From: Cotesia glomerata
Lineage: Eukaryota; Arthropoda; Insecta; Hymenoptera; Braconidae
Assembly: GCF_020080835.1 (NCBI RefSeq)
Contig: NC_058165.1
Location: 13,761,961 to 13,825,960, forward strand
DNA length: 64,000 bases
Direction of reading: 5' to 3'
Made by a program: the position numbers and the translations under genes. Under the pieces are notes generated by a model. It was given only the letters and a program-made list of their open reading frames with translations. It was not told where the DNA came from and made no database searches. Shown here in pieces: positions 22,255 through 33,884 of this stretch (position 1 is its first letter; each line of letters opens with the position of its first letter).

Positions 22255-23481
22255 TGCGATCTGAAAATGATAAGTTATTTGAATTTAATATTTAATAAAA
22301 ATAATTAAAGAGAATTATTAAAATACATTTATTTTATATTGTTTGAAAAATAATATAGTAAAATCTCAGATGTTGAATATTAAATTAAAATTCCTCGTGA
22401 TTTTTTGTAAATAGTAAAAATACCTGACCTCAATTTAAATTTATACAAAATCATTGTAAATTAATGATAACTATAGAAATTCCAGGTTTTAAATTAAAAT
22501 TTTGTCAAGAGAATTTATGAAATATTGTTATTTATATTTTATGCAAAATGATTTATTGAAATCTCAAATGACGAATTGTAAATAAAAATGCCACGTGTTT
22601 TTTGTCAATATTAGAAATTATTAATTAAATTTTTTTTTTTAACTTAAAATTTAGAAAAGCGAATTTATCAAATATTTTTATTTTATGGAAAATGATTTAT
22701 TGAATTATTAAATGACGAGTGGAAAGTTGAAATGCAACATGTTATTTGTAAATATTAAAACTACCTAACCTTCAAACCAATTAGCCTAAAAATTGTAAAT
22801 AAACAAAAAGATAACAGATATATTACTTACTTCGAGTAACTGCTTAGTATATAGGACGACTTTAAAATTTATCACAAAATATTATTCATAAAGTTTATTT
22901 ATAAATTTAACTCACTGTTTATACACTGCATAAGTGCTAATAATATTGTAAATAGATGAAAAATCTGCGTTTACTGCAAATGACGTTATGCGACAGATTT
23001 GCCATCTAAAGTTCTAACAATTAACTAGTAAACGAATACACAAACCAATATAGCATGTATTATTTCTCAATATCCCTTATTCTCTCTCTCGTTCAATCTT
23101 TCTCACTATAGCTCTCTCCCACCTCTCGCTCCATGGCACTGTGCGTGATACGACAATCGCTCTATCTCACTTTTTCTCTCGATCTTTCTCACTTGCTTGC
23201 TCCCTACTCTCACTCCATCGCTAGTTGCTTCATGCTACGTTCGCCCTGTCTTACTCTCTCTCAATCGGTCTCGATCGCTCTCTCTCTCTTTTTCGACACT
23301 TCCGTTGCATACTTGCGTGACGTTACATTTGTAAAAATTTTACCCTCATGCGCCTAAAGAAGTTTCACTTCAAAAAATAAGTATGTAAAGTTGTTTGATA
23401 GTTATAACGAGTGGCTATCACTTCGACTAGATTACCTGGATTTTCCAATAAATTTTCAATAGAAAATTTGCCTTGATTAAG
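22255..23481. other. Non-coding; pyrimidine-rich block at 23075-23300
   Basis: 22255-23060 is AT-rich without features. 23075-23300 is a TCTC-rich low-complexity block. 23380-23481 may be the degraded continuation of the gypsy element on its right. Confidence 0.5.
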
Positions 23482-24690
23482 TTATTCTCTACTTGACTTG
23501 GGTATGAAGGTACAATCTGCTGAAATTAACTGAATAATATTGTCTTTCCGCATACTTAGTTTATCTTTAGTATAAGAAAATTGTAAAGGGACTATCAGTA
23601 GGATTTTCCGTATTTCATAATAGTTGGATTTAGTTCGTTTTCTCGTCGAGTCATTGTCGTTTGAACTGTCACTATTTCTTTTTTCTGAAATTGCCTGGCA
23701 ATCCTCCAATGTGTTCTCGAGAACAAGTTCACACCGTACACCACTGACACAGTCTCTTAAAAACTTAAATTCTGGCAGTACGTGCAAAACTTTATTACTG
23801 ACATTTTCCTTGACATTTTCACTGACATTGTTCTTGACATTTGACTCGCAAGGCACACTACCACTAAAGTCTTCCAAGGACATAAGTGTTGAATGTGCCC
23901 GCAAAGTCCTGAAATTTGGCTCATACCGCGCTCCATTTTTACACCCTCCTAAGAGGTGATGTATTGGATTGGCGTTTTGAACCCCTTGACAAAAATTTGG
24001 CTTCCATCGCACCTCGCTGTTATAGAACCCTAAGGTCTGAAGTTCCGAGTAAGCATGTAAAGCCCCATGAAATAAATTCGCTCCAACAAGAGCACCTTGA
24101 CATTGACAGTTATCTTTTGAACACACTGGAGTCACTTCGGTATTTTTATCACAAGACATTGTTTTTATATTACTTATAGAATTCATTTTAAAAGAATTTT
24201 CTAAATTATCTGCCAGAAAAATAGAGCCTACAAATGCTTCAACATTGAATTTACTATCGGTCTTATCTTTAATCTTTGCGCTCGTGGCGAAATCTACAAC
24301 TGGTATCTTGTCTGCGCAGTCAAGTACCGATTCTAGACTTCTAGAGCTGATTGATGAATTTTTATGTTGTTCGTCTTCTAAATTCAGAGTTTTGTTAACG
24401 TCAGGGTCAATAGGATTTCGGGAGAGGGCATCGGCATTAGAGTTAATTTTACCGGGCTTAAAGACTATGTCAAAATCATATTCGTTTAACTTGATTCTCC
24501 ATCTCAATAATTTTGAAGTTGGGTCTTTAGTGTTGTGAAGCCAGACTAAAGGGCGATGATCGGTTACGAGGGTGAAAGAATGACCATATAAATAAGGTCG
24601 AAAATGATTTACTGTAAAAATTATAGCAAGGAGTTCCTTTTCGGTGGTAGAGTAATTTACTTCTGTATTTGAAAGCCCTAGCGGATCCGT
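23482..24690 (-). pseudogene. pol: Gypsy RNase H C-terminus and long spacer before lost integrase
   Basis: Resumes after the insertion with 'NTEVNYSTTEKELLAIIF', 'LVTDHRPLVWL' and 'NADALSRNP', all RNase H motifs. Then comes an unusual stretch of about 280 residues, polar with scattered Cys, without recognised domain, ending in 'SYTKDKLSMRKDNII', a motif that in gypsy elements precedes the integrase. Stop at 23482; integrase is not found. Confidence 0.7.
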
Positions 24691-26425
24691 ATACACTGTG
24701 TATACTAGGTGTAAATTCGGTGTAAACTTGGTGTGGTGTATACTGGGGGGATACAGTAGGTATATTTGGTATTTTTCGGATAAACACTTAGTATAGATGA
24801 AAAATACACTCAATATACTCGGTGTGAATTCGAATCATATAACACAAGTTCACACCGAGTATACACCAAAAAAATTTTTTATCTCCAGACAGTGACAAAG
24901 TTGTCAGAGTTGTCAGTGAGAAAATTTTTTTCGAATAAGGGAAGTAGGTATGGATCGCCTGGAAATGACCTGAAACGAACAAATAACATAAAATCAGATG
25001 AACGTTTCTTGGTGTATCACTTTCAACGCGTACACTGTAAAAAATTTTCCAAATCCCATTCTAAGAGAAATTTTGTTCAACAAAAAAAAATAAATATTTA
25101 CTTGAAATAACCTAAAATAAATAAATAAGAGGACATTAAGACGTTTAATTTTTTTGGTGTAACATGTTGAATGAAAAATTTTAAAGGACAAAAAAATTTG
25201 TAAGTCCTAAAAACTTAAAAATTTTCCAGTCCTGTCTAAGAGTAATTTTTTTCGAATAAAAAAAAATTATATCTGTATGGACTGGAAATAACTTCAATTG
25301 GATAAGTAAAATAATTTTAACATGTATTTTTTTTTAGTTTGAAAACTTCACTGTTTATATTGTCCAAAAATCTCAATATTTGTTGACTTACGCAGGCGCC
25401 TTGCGTAGTTTCAATACATTCTGTACTGTGCGTTAACCTACAAATAATATAAATTTAGTCATTAAGACTGTTGTGAATGATATATTCATTAATGTAATTA
25501 TTCATGGAGTGAATAAAAGTAAAAATACTTATTTTACTAAATAAACAAAAGATCATCCTTATTTCTAATATTTTTACTTTCTTACATCATCGATTCGTTG
25601 CAAATTAGGTTTAATTATTAAGTGCACTAATCTCAAAAATAAAAAAAGTTAACATAACATACTAAAACGGCTTGAATTTTGATGTTTGAATTTGTCGCAA
25701 TGTTTTTTGTGTGAGCTTATGTTCGGCGAAGCTACAAAAATTCGGCTGTCTTTATGTTATTTATCCATTTTCAGCCAAAACATACCTACTTTTTTTTATC
25801 ATGAAAAATTTTCTCCGGAGTCAGACTTCAAAATTTTTTGGCTGGTGTAAACCCGGCATTAAAGATACACCGGAAAATGGTGTCTTGATGTCAAGTTATG
25901 TATCAGTTTTAGGCAGCTTATTGTTGATCTACACATATATTTATGAATCGAAAAATTATTCTATTTGACACTTAGAACAATTTTAATCTTTGGGACTTTG
26001 AAATTTTTTGACGGTGTGAACCTGGCATAAGTCATACATTGGAACATGGTGTTTTAATGTCATTGAATTTATCAGTTTCTGGCTATTTGTAGTCCATTGG
26101 TATTTAAAAATTAAAAATTTTTTTACGATTCAGCACTTCGAAAAATTTTAAGCTGTGGGACTTAGAAATTTTTTCACGGTGTAAACCTGGCATGTCATAC
26201 ACTGGAACATGGTGTCTTAATGTCATTGAATTTATCAGTTTCTGGCTGTTTGTAGCCCATTGTTATTTAAAAATTAAAATTTTTTTTACGATTCAACACT
26301 TGGAAAAATTTCAAACTCTGGACTTTAAAAAAATTTTCGGTGTATACGCGACGTATACTTTGGGTGAATTCGACACGTATACACTGTGTATACTTGGTGT
26401 ATACTGAGCATAAACCGATCCGTTA
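24690..26425. mobile_element. 1.7-kb foldback-like element inserted in gypsy RNase H
   Basis: Both ends carry the palindrome GTATACAC(T/A)GTGTATAC and clusters of 'ggtgtatac' or 'ggtgtaaa' motifs in inverted orientation. Inside, both arms contain ~168-bp tandem units, e.g. 'cggtgt(g/a)aacctggcat' near 26012 and 26179 with a related unit near 25844, and inverted relatives in the left arm near 24870, 25034 and 25200. Gypsy sequence on both sides shows a repeated CGGATC (possibly ACGGATC), a likely 6-7-bp target duplication. No transposase frame. Confidence 0.7.
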
Positions 26426-27503
26426 GGGAGTGTTCGAGAAGCAAAGGAAATTGGCAAGTCCTTCCCAATTGGACCTTGACTTAAAACTGCACCAAGTGCA
26501 TAATTAGAAGCATCGGTAGTAACTATAAATTTCTTATTAAAATCTGGGTATTGGAGTAACGGTTCGCTACATATCATATCCCTTAACGTCTCAAATGAAC
26601 TCTGTTGGGTGTCACTCCATTTAAAGATAGCCTCCTTTTTTAATAGGGAAGTTAAAGGTTTTGCTAATTTAGAAAAGTCTTTGATAAAACGTCTATAATA
26701 ACCCACTAATCCTAGGAATGATTTTATATCTTTTTTACTGTTGGGTACACAAAATCCCTTTACGGCTTGAATCTTTTGTGGATCTGGTTTTACACCGCCA
26801 TCTGTAATTAGATGTCCTAGGTAAACTATTTGTTTTTGTAAGAAATGACATTTTTCAGGAGATAGCGTAAGGCCGGCATTTTGCAAACGGGCAAGTAACT
26901 TTCTTAATTTATTTGAATGTTCTTCTAAAGAATTTGCATAAACTACGATATCGTCCATGTAAACAAATAACTCGACTCCCTGAAGTCCCGAGAGAATGCG
27001 ATCCATAAGACGCTGAAAGGTCGTGGCCCTGTTGAAAAGCTCCAATAAGATCCCATCAAAAGCGACAAAAGCCACTTAGAAACCAATAAAATTTATGGGT
27101 TTCTAAGTGGCTTTTGTCGCTTTTGATGGGATCCTATTGGAAATTTTAAACAGGGGGGAGCATTTTTTAAGCCAAAGGGCATACGGTTGAATTCATAATG
27201 ACCATAAGGGGTCGAAAAAGCAGTTTTATGTTTAGAGGTTGGATCCATCATTATCTGATGAAACCCAGAAGCAATAAGGTCGAGTGTAGTGAAATATTTT
27301 GCATTCCCTAATTGGTCAAGAATATCTATTATATTTGGGAGTGGATAGGCGTCACTAACTGTTTTTTCATTTAGACCACGATAATCAATAACCATTCTCC
27401 AACGAGGCTCGTTTGAAGGGCCTGGTTTTTTTCGAAACAATCCACACAGGTGAATTTTATGAAGAGTCAGAGCTTTGAATGATGTTGGCTTTAAGGAGCT
27501 CAT
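26425..27503 (-). pseudogene. pol: Gypsy reverse transcriptase, split by a hairpin MITE
   Basis: 27503-27155 has 'RWRMVIDYRGLNEKT', 'YPLPNI' and 'PFGLKNAP'; 27026-26425 continues with 'TFQRLMDRILSGLQ', the catalytic FVYMDD, 'LGLVGYYRRFI' (thumb and connection) and the start of RNase H with 'TTDASNYALGAVLSQ' and 'ISFASRTL'. The piece between is the 129-bp MITE at 27027-27155. It stops at the foldback insertion at 26425. Confidence 0.8.
27027..27155. mobile_element. 129-bp hairpin MITE (CCCTGTT...AACAGGG)
   Basis: Nearly perfect inverted arms of about 58 bp around a short AT loop. For example 'gcgacaaaagccacttagaaac' on one arm is complemented by 'gtttctaagtggcttttgtcgc' on the other. It sits exactly between 'GLKNAP' and 'TFQRLMD' of the gypsy RT. 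Confidence 0.85.
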
Positions 27504-28437
27504 CTACTTGTTTCTGGACTTCCTGTTTTAATGATTGGGGATTCCGATACTGTTTCGTATTAATTGGTACCTCATCAGTGGTAACTATTTTATGTTTTAA
27601 TATATCGGTAGCTTGTAATTTATCACCCGGGAGATGAAATTGAAATGGAAATTTTTTTATTATGGCTAAAACGCTGGTTTTTTCTAATTCATTTAAATGA
27701 TCTAAATTAAGATTTTCTGTCAATAATACAAATCTATTGGCGACGGCTTGCTCAGTTATTTCCTCGGAAGATCTCGTTTTTTTATTCCGCGTCATCGAGG
27801 GTAGAATCTCAAAATCTTCGATCTCTACAGGCGGGATCGTTAAATTTACTGGATTGGTTAGGGTATTAATAGCAAAAATTTTAACATGATTATTTATAGG
27901 TGTCGTCAATACTTCACCGAGATAAACTCCAGGTCCCGTATTAATCCTTTTTATGTAACCAGGTTCTTTTCGGTCGCCCTTAATTTTAATCGTCAGTAAT
28001 TTTTTTGTTCTAGGAGGTAGATAATGGGATGTATGGCCACTCAATTCAATTTGTTGGTCGCCTAAAATTAAATGACCCGGTAGATTATCTTTAAAAATTA
28101 ACTGAGCTTCTTGTTTTTGCCAAAAGGGTACTCCGAGAATACCTTCCTGTTTAATGGGGAATGAATTTTCAACTATTTGAAATTTTATTATTATACCATG
28201 TACATTAAGTTCGACTTCCCCGTGAGTGTGTAACATACCTGAACCAATTCCCGTTAGATTAAAAATAACGTTTGAATTTACGAGAATTTCGGAAGTGAGA
28301 GAGTTAGCTTTTATTAAATTTAATTGTGCACCGGTATCTATTAGAAATATAGCTTGTTTATTATTGAATTTATTATTATTTAACTTTATGGTGGGTAGGC
28401 CAGGGGTGTCGTGAATATTTAATTCGTAGTTGACTCG
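27457..28437 (-). pseudogene. pol: Gypsy protease and connection to RT
   Basis: Aspartic protease core AIFLIDTGAQLNLIKA at about 28345 on the minus strand, 'GILGVPFW', then 'GPGVYLGEVL' and 'YRNPQSLKQEVQKQVDEL' leading into RT. The frame ends near 27457 and RT continues in another frame from about 27503, so a frameshift lies at about 27460-27500. Confidence 0.75.
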
Positions 28438-28658
28438 GTAGATTGCGAACGCGCTACCACTTCGGTGTTCCGTGTCGCGTTCTTCCGCGGAACCTCGTTT
28501 GAGTTTAAATTACTGCTGTTACGAGCATTTTTTCTACGCTCCCTATATGCTTCTAATTTACTTGGATATTTCTCAAAACAGTTTTCTTTACGGAAGCCTG
28601 GTAGTGACACGTTATGTAGCCATGGTAGTACCTCTGATTTGGCTGCGTCTGTTGACAT
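28419..28658 (-). pseudogene. Gag-like C-terminal frame upstream of gypsy protease
   Basis: 79 codons from an ATG at 28658 with a motif 'YPSKLEAYRERRKNAR' and a Ser/Thr/Asn-rich tail. The stop at 28419 overlaps the protease frame, so expression of pol would need a shift. The main part of gag is absent. Confidence 0.4.
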
Positions 28659-28689
28659 ACATAGTATGTCGGTCGTAATTTTTTAAAGG

Positions 28690-29199
28690 TGGCGCTATTT
28701 GTTTATTCCACTAAGGGACTAACAAGAGGATTATTCCATAAAATATAATAATAATTTTAGTCCAAACTTAAAAATTAAATGTAATAAGAAATTCACTCAA
28801 CCCTATGAAAAAGCTATTTATTCAAGCTCTTTTAATACATAAAATAATCAGAAAGAAATCTAAACATTTGTATACATTTGGTATGTATTTATTTATTTAT
28901 TTATTCATGTCTAATAATCCAGTTTTTTTTATTTATTGTCAAACTGTTATCAGCAGATATCTGACAACTATTTACATTCTATTCTATTAATAAAATCATT
29001 CTTAAAAAGGCTCTCTTATATATTTTTAATTTTACAAGAGAAATTTTTGAATAAGTATTTATTATTAAAATTTAATCGTTTTGAAAATAGATAAATATCT
29101 CAACGTCAGTGCTATGAATTATTGCATTTTTTTTGAGCATTTATTAATGAAAAATATTCTTTTTATTTTTTGCAGTTACTGTCAATAAATTTGTAAACC
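28690..29199. other. AT-rich upstream region of the transposase gene
   Basis: No coding sequence. A good splice acceptor 'ttttattttttgcag' ends at about 29175, 24 bp before the ATG at 29200, suggesting a 5' UTR intron. Confidence 0.4.
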
Positions 29200-30357
29200 A
29201 TGTCTAGAGAATCATTGATAACAAAATATTTCAAGGAAGGTTTCACATATAATGAGATAGTAAATTTTTTATTTAAGTATCACAATATTTCAATTTCTCG
29301 TCGACACCTCATTCGAATTCTTCAAAAGCTTGGACTGAAGCGTAAGGGAATCGTTGAAGATTCTTTAGAATCTATCTGCAGGGCAGTGATTGATGAAATT
29401 TTTAGTGGTGGCTCTTGTATTGGCTACAAAAGAATGTGGCAACGTTTAAGGCTAATTTATGGCTTAAAAGTAAAAAGGAGTACGGTTGATAAAATTTTGC
29501 ATCTAGCCGATCCAAATGCAATTGAAGAGAGATCTCGTCGACGCTTGATACGGCGTAAGTACCCAGTTCCAGGGCCTAATTTCCTATGGCATATTGATGG
29601 TTATGATAAATTAAAGCCCTTTGGCTTTGCCATTCACGGATGCATCGATGGATTTTCCAGAAAAATTTTATGGTTGGACGTTGCAACATCTAACAATAAA
29701 CCGGAAATTATTGCGTATTATTATTTAACAACGGTACAGAAATTGAAACTGGTTCCAACTTTGATACGGTCAGATTATGGAACCGAGAATTGTCTAGTTG
29801 AAGCCCTTCAACAAAGTCTACGATTTTACCATGATGATAGTCTATCAGCTTGGAAAAGCTTCATCAAAGGGAAAAGCACGTCTAATCAGCGGATAGAGAG
29901 TTATTGGTCTCAGCTTAGGCGTCATGGTTTAGATTTTTGGATTAATTTATTTAAAGACTTACGTGAGAGAGGTCTTTACAACGATTCATCTATGATACAT
30001 GTCGAGTGTTTACGATTTTGCTTTGGGCACTTAATTAGAGCTGAATTAGAAACAATTCGCCACGAGTGGAATCGGCATAGAATAAGAAAACAAAAAAATC
30101 GTCATATAGCTCCGGGGAAACCAAATTGTTTATATTACCTTCCTGAAGTTATTGGGGCCAAAGATTACATGAAACCAGTCAATGAGCATGCAATTGATAT
30201 TCTGAAACAAGACTACACTTTGAAGCCTAAACTATACAATGAAATTTTTTGTCAATTAGTTAAAGTATTGATACCTGATATACAAGTACCTCTGAATGTT
30301 GAAGAAAGTGTTGAACTTTATTTACAAATTTTAAATTTATTAAAAGTTTATACATAG
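29200..30357 (+). CDS. DDE integrase-core transposase, IS3EU-like, intact
   Basis: 385 codons, ATG to TAG, no interruption. Residues about 5-50 form a helix-turn-helix-like N-terminus. The integrase core runs from about 125 to 300 with WHIDG (D133), IRSDYGTEN (D192) and QRIESYW (E233), a complete D-D-E triad. This lineage of rve-type proteins occurs in fish, cnidarian and insect genomes and corresponds to the IS3EU group of DNA transposons, related to bacterial IS3. I could not find terminal inverted repeats or target duplications around it, so it may be an immobilised or domesticated copy. A splice acceptor just upstream suggests a spliced transcript. Confidence 0.7.
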   Translation: MSRESLITKYFKEGFTYNEIVNFLFKYHNISISRRHLIRILQKLGLKRKGIVEDSLESICRAVIDEIFSGGSCIGYKRMWQRLRLIYGLKVKRSTVDKILHLADPNAIEERSRRRLIRRKYPVPGPNFLWHIDGYDKLKPFGFAIHGCIDGFSRKILWLDVATSNNKPEIIAYYYLTTVQKLKLVPTLIRSDYGTENCLVEALQQSLRFYHDDSLSAWKSFIKGKSTSNQRIESYWSQLRRHGLDFWINLFKDLRERGLYNDSSMIHVECLRFCFGHLIRAELETIRHEWNRHRIRKQKNRHIAPGKPNCLYYLPEVIGAKDYMKPVNEHAIDILKQDYTLKPKLYNEIFCQLVKVLIPDIQVPLNVEESVELYLQILNLLKVYT

Positions 30358-32036
30358 TTCATCAGATTAATCAGAAAATAATGTTTATAAGTAATTTATT
30401 TATAAATTTTCAAGTAGTTCGGTGTTTGTAAAAAAAAAAAAAACGATGATTTCGTATCAAATTCAACTACAAAATAATGTAAAAAAAAAATGTATAATTT
30501 TTAATATTTATTACTACTACTGATTTCTTCTCTTTATTGTTCAAAAAGTTTCTTTTCGTTTATTTATTTATGAGGTACGCTTACATCTATATAATAATTG
30601 AAAAATCACACAGGATTCATGACTATGAAAGTTAACTATTATGAAAATATAATTGTAATATTACAATCATATGATTAATTATTCATAGATCATCATTGTT
30701 TGAGTTTAATTCACCGCCAAATAATACTTTATCAAAGTAGAACTCAAAGTTATTCATGATTCATTACGTGGTAATTTTGAAGAATTAGTACTGAATAAAA
30801 GATTAAAACAAATTTTAATTAATCATAAATTTAATACTGAAATTGGAGTGAATAGTATCTTTTATTTTTCAGGTATGAAATAAATGTTGTTTCTTACGCA
30901 CTTGATGAAAAGAATGAAGTTTCAGCATCTTATCTTATCAGTTTATTGTTATGTTAATAAGTCATTATTTTTTTTTATTTTAAAATTTCTATTAATTTTT
31001 TATTGGTCGATATTAATTAGAGGAAAAAAGATTCTTGAATTCATTTCTATGGATCAATATTTTTGACCCAGTTTTAAAAATGATTGTTTGTTATCATGTA
31101 AAGCACCTTGTTTTCATAATTTTTCGCACTAAAGAAAATATTGCAAGAAAAAGTTGATTTTAATCTATTATAGGTAAATATTATTTTTTACATAATTGAA
31201 AATAAATTGTTTATAAACAAGTAATTTTATAATTCATTTTCCAAGATTTATGTTAGAAAAATCTGGTTGGATTATCTTCATAGGTATTTAGGAATATTTC
31301 TTTGTCATCCGGTCTATTTAGGTGTGGCTTCTGATTTTACTTCAGAACCATCGAAAAAACTAACTACTTGTTGGCTAATTAACCATTGTTTCATAAACTA
31401 AGCTCAGTTAACCAGCTAATTTATCGGCTCATAGGCTAAGATAATATTCTCATTTCAGTTTTGATACGCTGAAGCTTTTTCGATGTATCTTGTAAAAATA
31501 AATTCATTTTTATGTTTAAAAGTACGCATTTTTAGTCATTCATTGTTATACGGATTAATTTATTACATAATTGTATTTTAATTAAAATAATATTTTTTTT
31601 CCATTAGTTTTCAATGCATAAATTACGTAAAATATGTGCAGCTAGTAGAGATATAGTGATTGATCCAGAGCAAATGATTCCCGAGCCAACTAAGGAAAAG
31701 AAGAAATTAAATTGACTATTCTATTGACTAGTAAAGCACAGACAATCATTTGAGTACAGATATTACCGCCGCTAATAACTTTTTTCAAGACTTAATTTGG
31801 GATACAGTTATGCCTTTTTTCTCCAAACTGGGTAAATATGTAATTTTATTAATTTATTTTTTTCAATACATTATTATTAATCAGTTCTTTGTATTTCAGG
31901 GCTAGAACTGAAAATTAAAGACTACGCACAAACATAAAAATATATTGACCACAGCAGATTTTGATGTAAGCTTCAATGTTACGCCTTCGATTAATTCAGG
32001 AGCTTTAATTGATTACCAAGTTATTTATTTAATGAA

Positions 32037-32095
32037 TATACAACTATTTTTAATGAGTATACAACTATTTTTAATGAGTATACAACTATTTTTAA
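32037..32095 (+). repeat. Three tandem copies of a 21-bp unit
   Basis: 'tacaactatttttaatgagta' repeated nearly exactly. Confidence 0.85.
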
Positions 32096-32329
32096 TTATT
32101 TATTAAATCTTGATAATTAAAACGATGTCTAATAAATTACGAATTTAAGTCTAATACATTAAAGATTAAAAGTTGAAGTTTAAGATTAAAATAAGGATAA
32201 AATAAGTGAAATTCACAGAATTATTATACTGAGTTATTATCTGAATTGATAACATTGAAATTTTATACTTTAAATTTTTCTTTTTCTATATTAATTTCCA
32301 AATTTTTATTTGAATTTAATTTTATTTTA

Positions 32330-32505
32330 CCTTGTCCATATACAAGTTATAAACAAATTATTTATATGCAATGTTATGTACTTTATGTATTATGCACTCA
32401 CAGAAACTATTTTTCTTGTAAAAACTGTATATACTCTGTAATAGAAATTGCCATTCGGCCTGTGCCTTGGCATCAATAAACAAAGTCTAAATCTAAATCT
32501 ATAGA
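32330..32505 (+). mobile_element. Likely 3' end of a 5'-truncated LINE
   Basis: 'ggcctgtgccttggcatcaataaac' contains AATAAA and is followed by a short (TCTAAA)n run, a common form of 3' tail in CR1/Jockey-type LINEs. No coding part left. Confidence 0.3.
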
Positions 32506-33884
32506 TCAAAAAATTAATAATAATTTTTATTTTATTGATGCATAGGATGGCGTACTGATTATCAACTATTATTCGACGTTCAAAGAAAGAATATGGTTAA
32601 AAAAGTTCAACTTTACCTTAAGCTCAATTAATATGTAAAAAATTTGCAATTAGAGTAAAACAATCACATTGTTAGAATAAAGTTGAGAATTTTTTTTTCA
32701 ATCAAACTGATTATTCAAAATTATAATCGCATTCAAAGAATAATAAATAAATTAAAAACTGTACAAAAATAGAGGAACAATTTCATGTAATTAAATGTTA
32801 CTCAATTATTTGTGTCTTATTGTATTCTTTAATTTTTGCAGTTGCCATTTTATTTTTTTTCATACATAGCGATATATGACCATACATACATTTAACATTC
32901 ATAAAAAATTGTAGTAAGAAAGCTTTATTCTTCATTTTAGCTATAAAGAATCGAGAAGTGACTTTATTAATAAGATATTTCATTTAAATTACAGATATTT
33001 AAAATTATAATAAAAGACAATATAATACAATATTCTTTTACACGATTCAAAGACCGAATAATGTAGGTAAAGTTATTTTAATAACGACATATTTTAACTA
33101 TAATTAAAATTTAATTATTTCAATAATTTGTTTATTTTCAAAATTTTCATAAAACTTTTAGTAGTTGTAGAATTATTATATATTTTACTGTTAAATATTG
33201 AAAATTTTAGAAAAGAAAAGACAACAATAAAACTTAATCGTGAAGTACTTAAAATCTGATGATGAAACTATATTACAACATCTTTAAACTTTGAATTTAA
33301 TGATCTTAAATATTTACACTCATGAAATATTTAATACTTTATTATATATATTTCATTGTAAAATATGAAAAGCATACAGAAGTAAAATTTGGTTTTAAAA
33401 TAGTCACAATTTTTTAAACTTCAATGTAAATCATACGTAATTAATGAAAATAATTATTTATAAATATTCAAGTGTCTAAAGTAAGTTGAATCTTACTTTC
33501 AAACAATTATCAAATACTATTTTAAAAAATATATTTTAGAATTTGCGATTACAATCTATCTTCAGAAAAATTAAAACGCTGGTCATTGTTAAAATCTGCG
33601 GTCCCGACAAACTTTGACTTTAACAAAACATTAAGATGTTAACAAAATTCCTTAATATTCAGCATCATAAAAATTATGAATTAATCATGATTATAAATTA
33701 TAATTTATAATCATCAAATCATGACTATTAGATTTTTAAAAATCGAAATTTGAAACCGCTATAGAAAGTTTTTTTTTAAATATACACTGGCTTTGATCTA
33801 TATAAAGGCTTATGTGTTCTGACAAAACAAGTTTTAATATAGAGAAAAAAATGAAATACAAAAGAAAAGCAAATTGTAAATTTG

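Larger units (their letters stand above)
23482..28658 (-). mobile_element. Second Ty3/gypsy element, broken, with two younger insertions
   Basis: Minus strand: short gag-like end (28658-28419), protease to RT start (28437-27457), RT (27503-26425, split by a MITE), RNase H (24690-23482 after the foldback insertion). No LTRs, integrase or env recognised. It shares with the first gypsy element the protease form, a 'PGVYLGE/D' block and RT layout, so both belong to one lineage. Confidence 0.8.
30358..33884. other. AT-rich non-coding DNA
   Basis: No convincing gene. Contains a small tandem repeat (32037-32095) and a LINE-like 3' tail (32330-32505). A short exon-like frame behind a splice acceptor at about 31606 (about 30 codons) is too short to judge. 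Confidence 0.5.

Noticed and set aside
23133..23357. 74-residue plus-strand frame rich in Ser and Leu
   Set aside because: Derived from a TCTC-rich low-complexity block.
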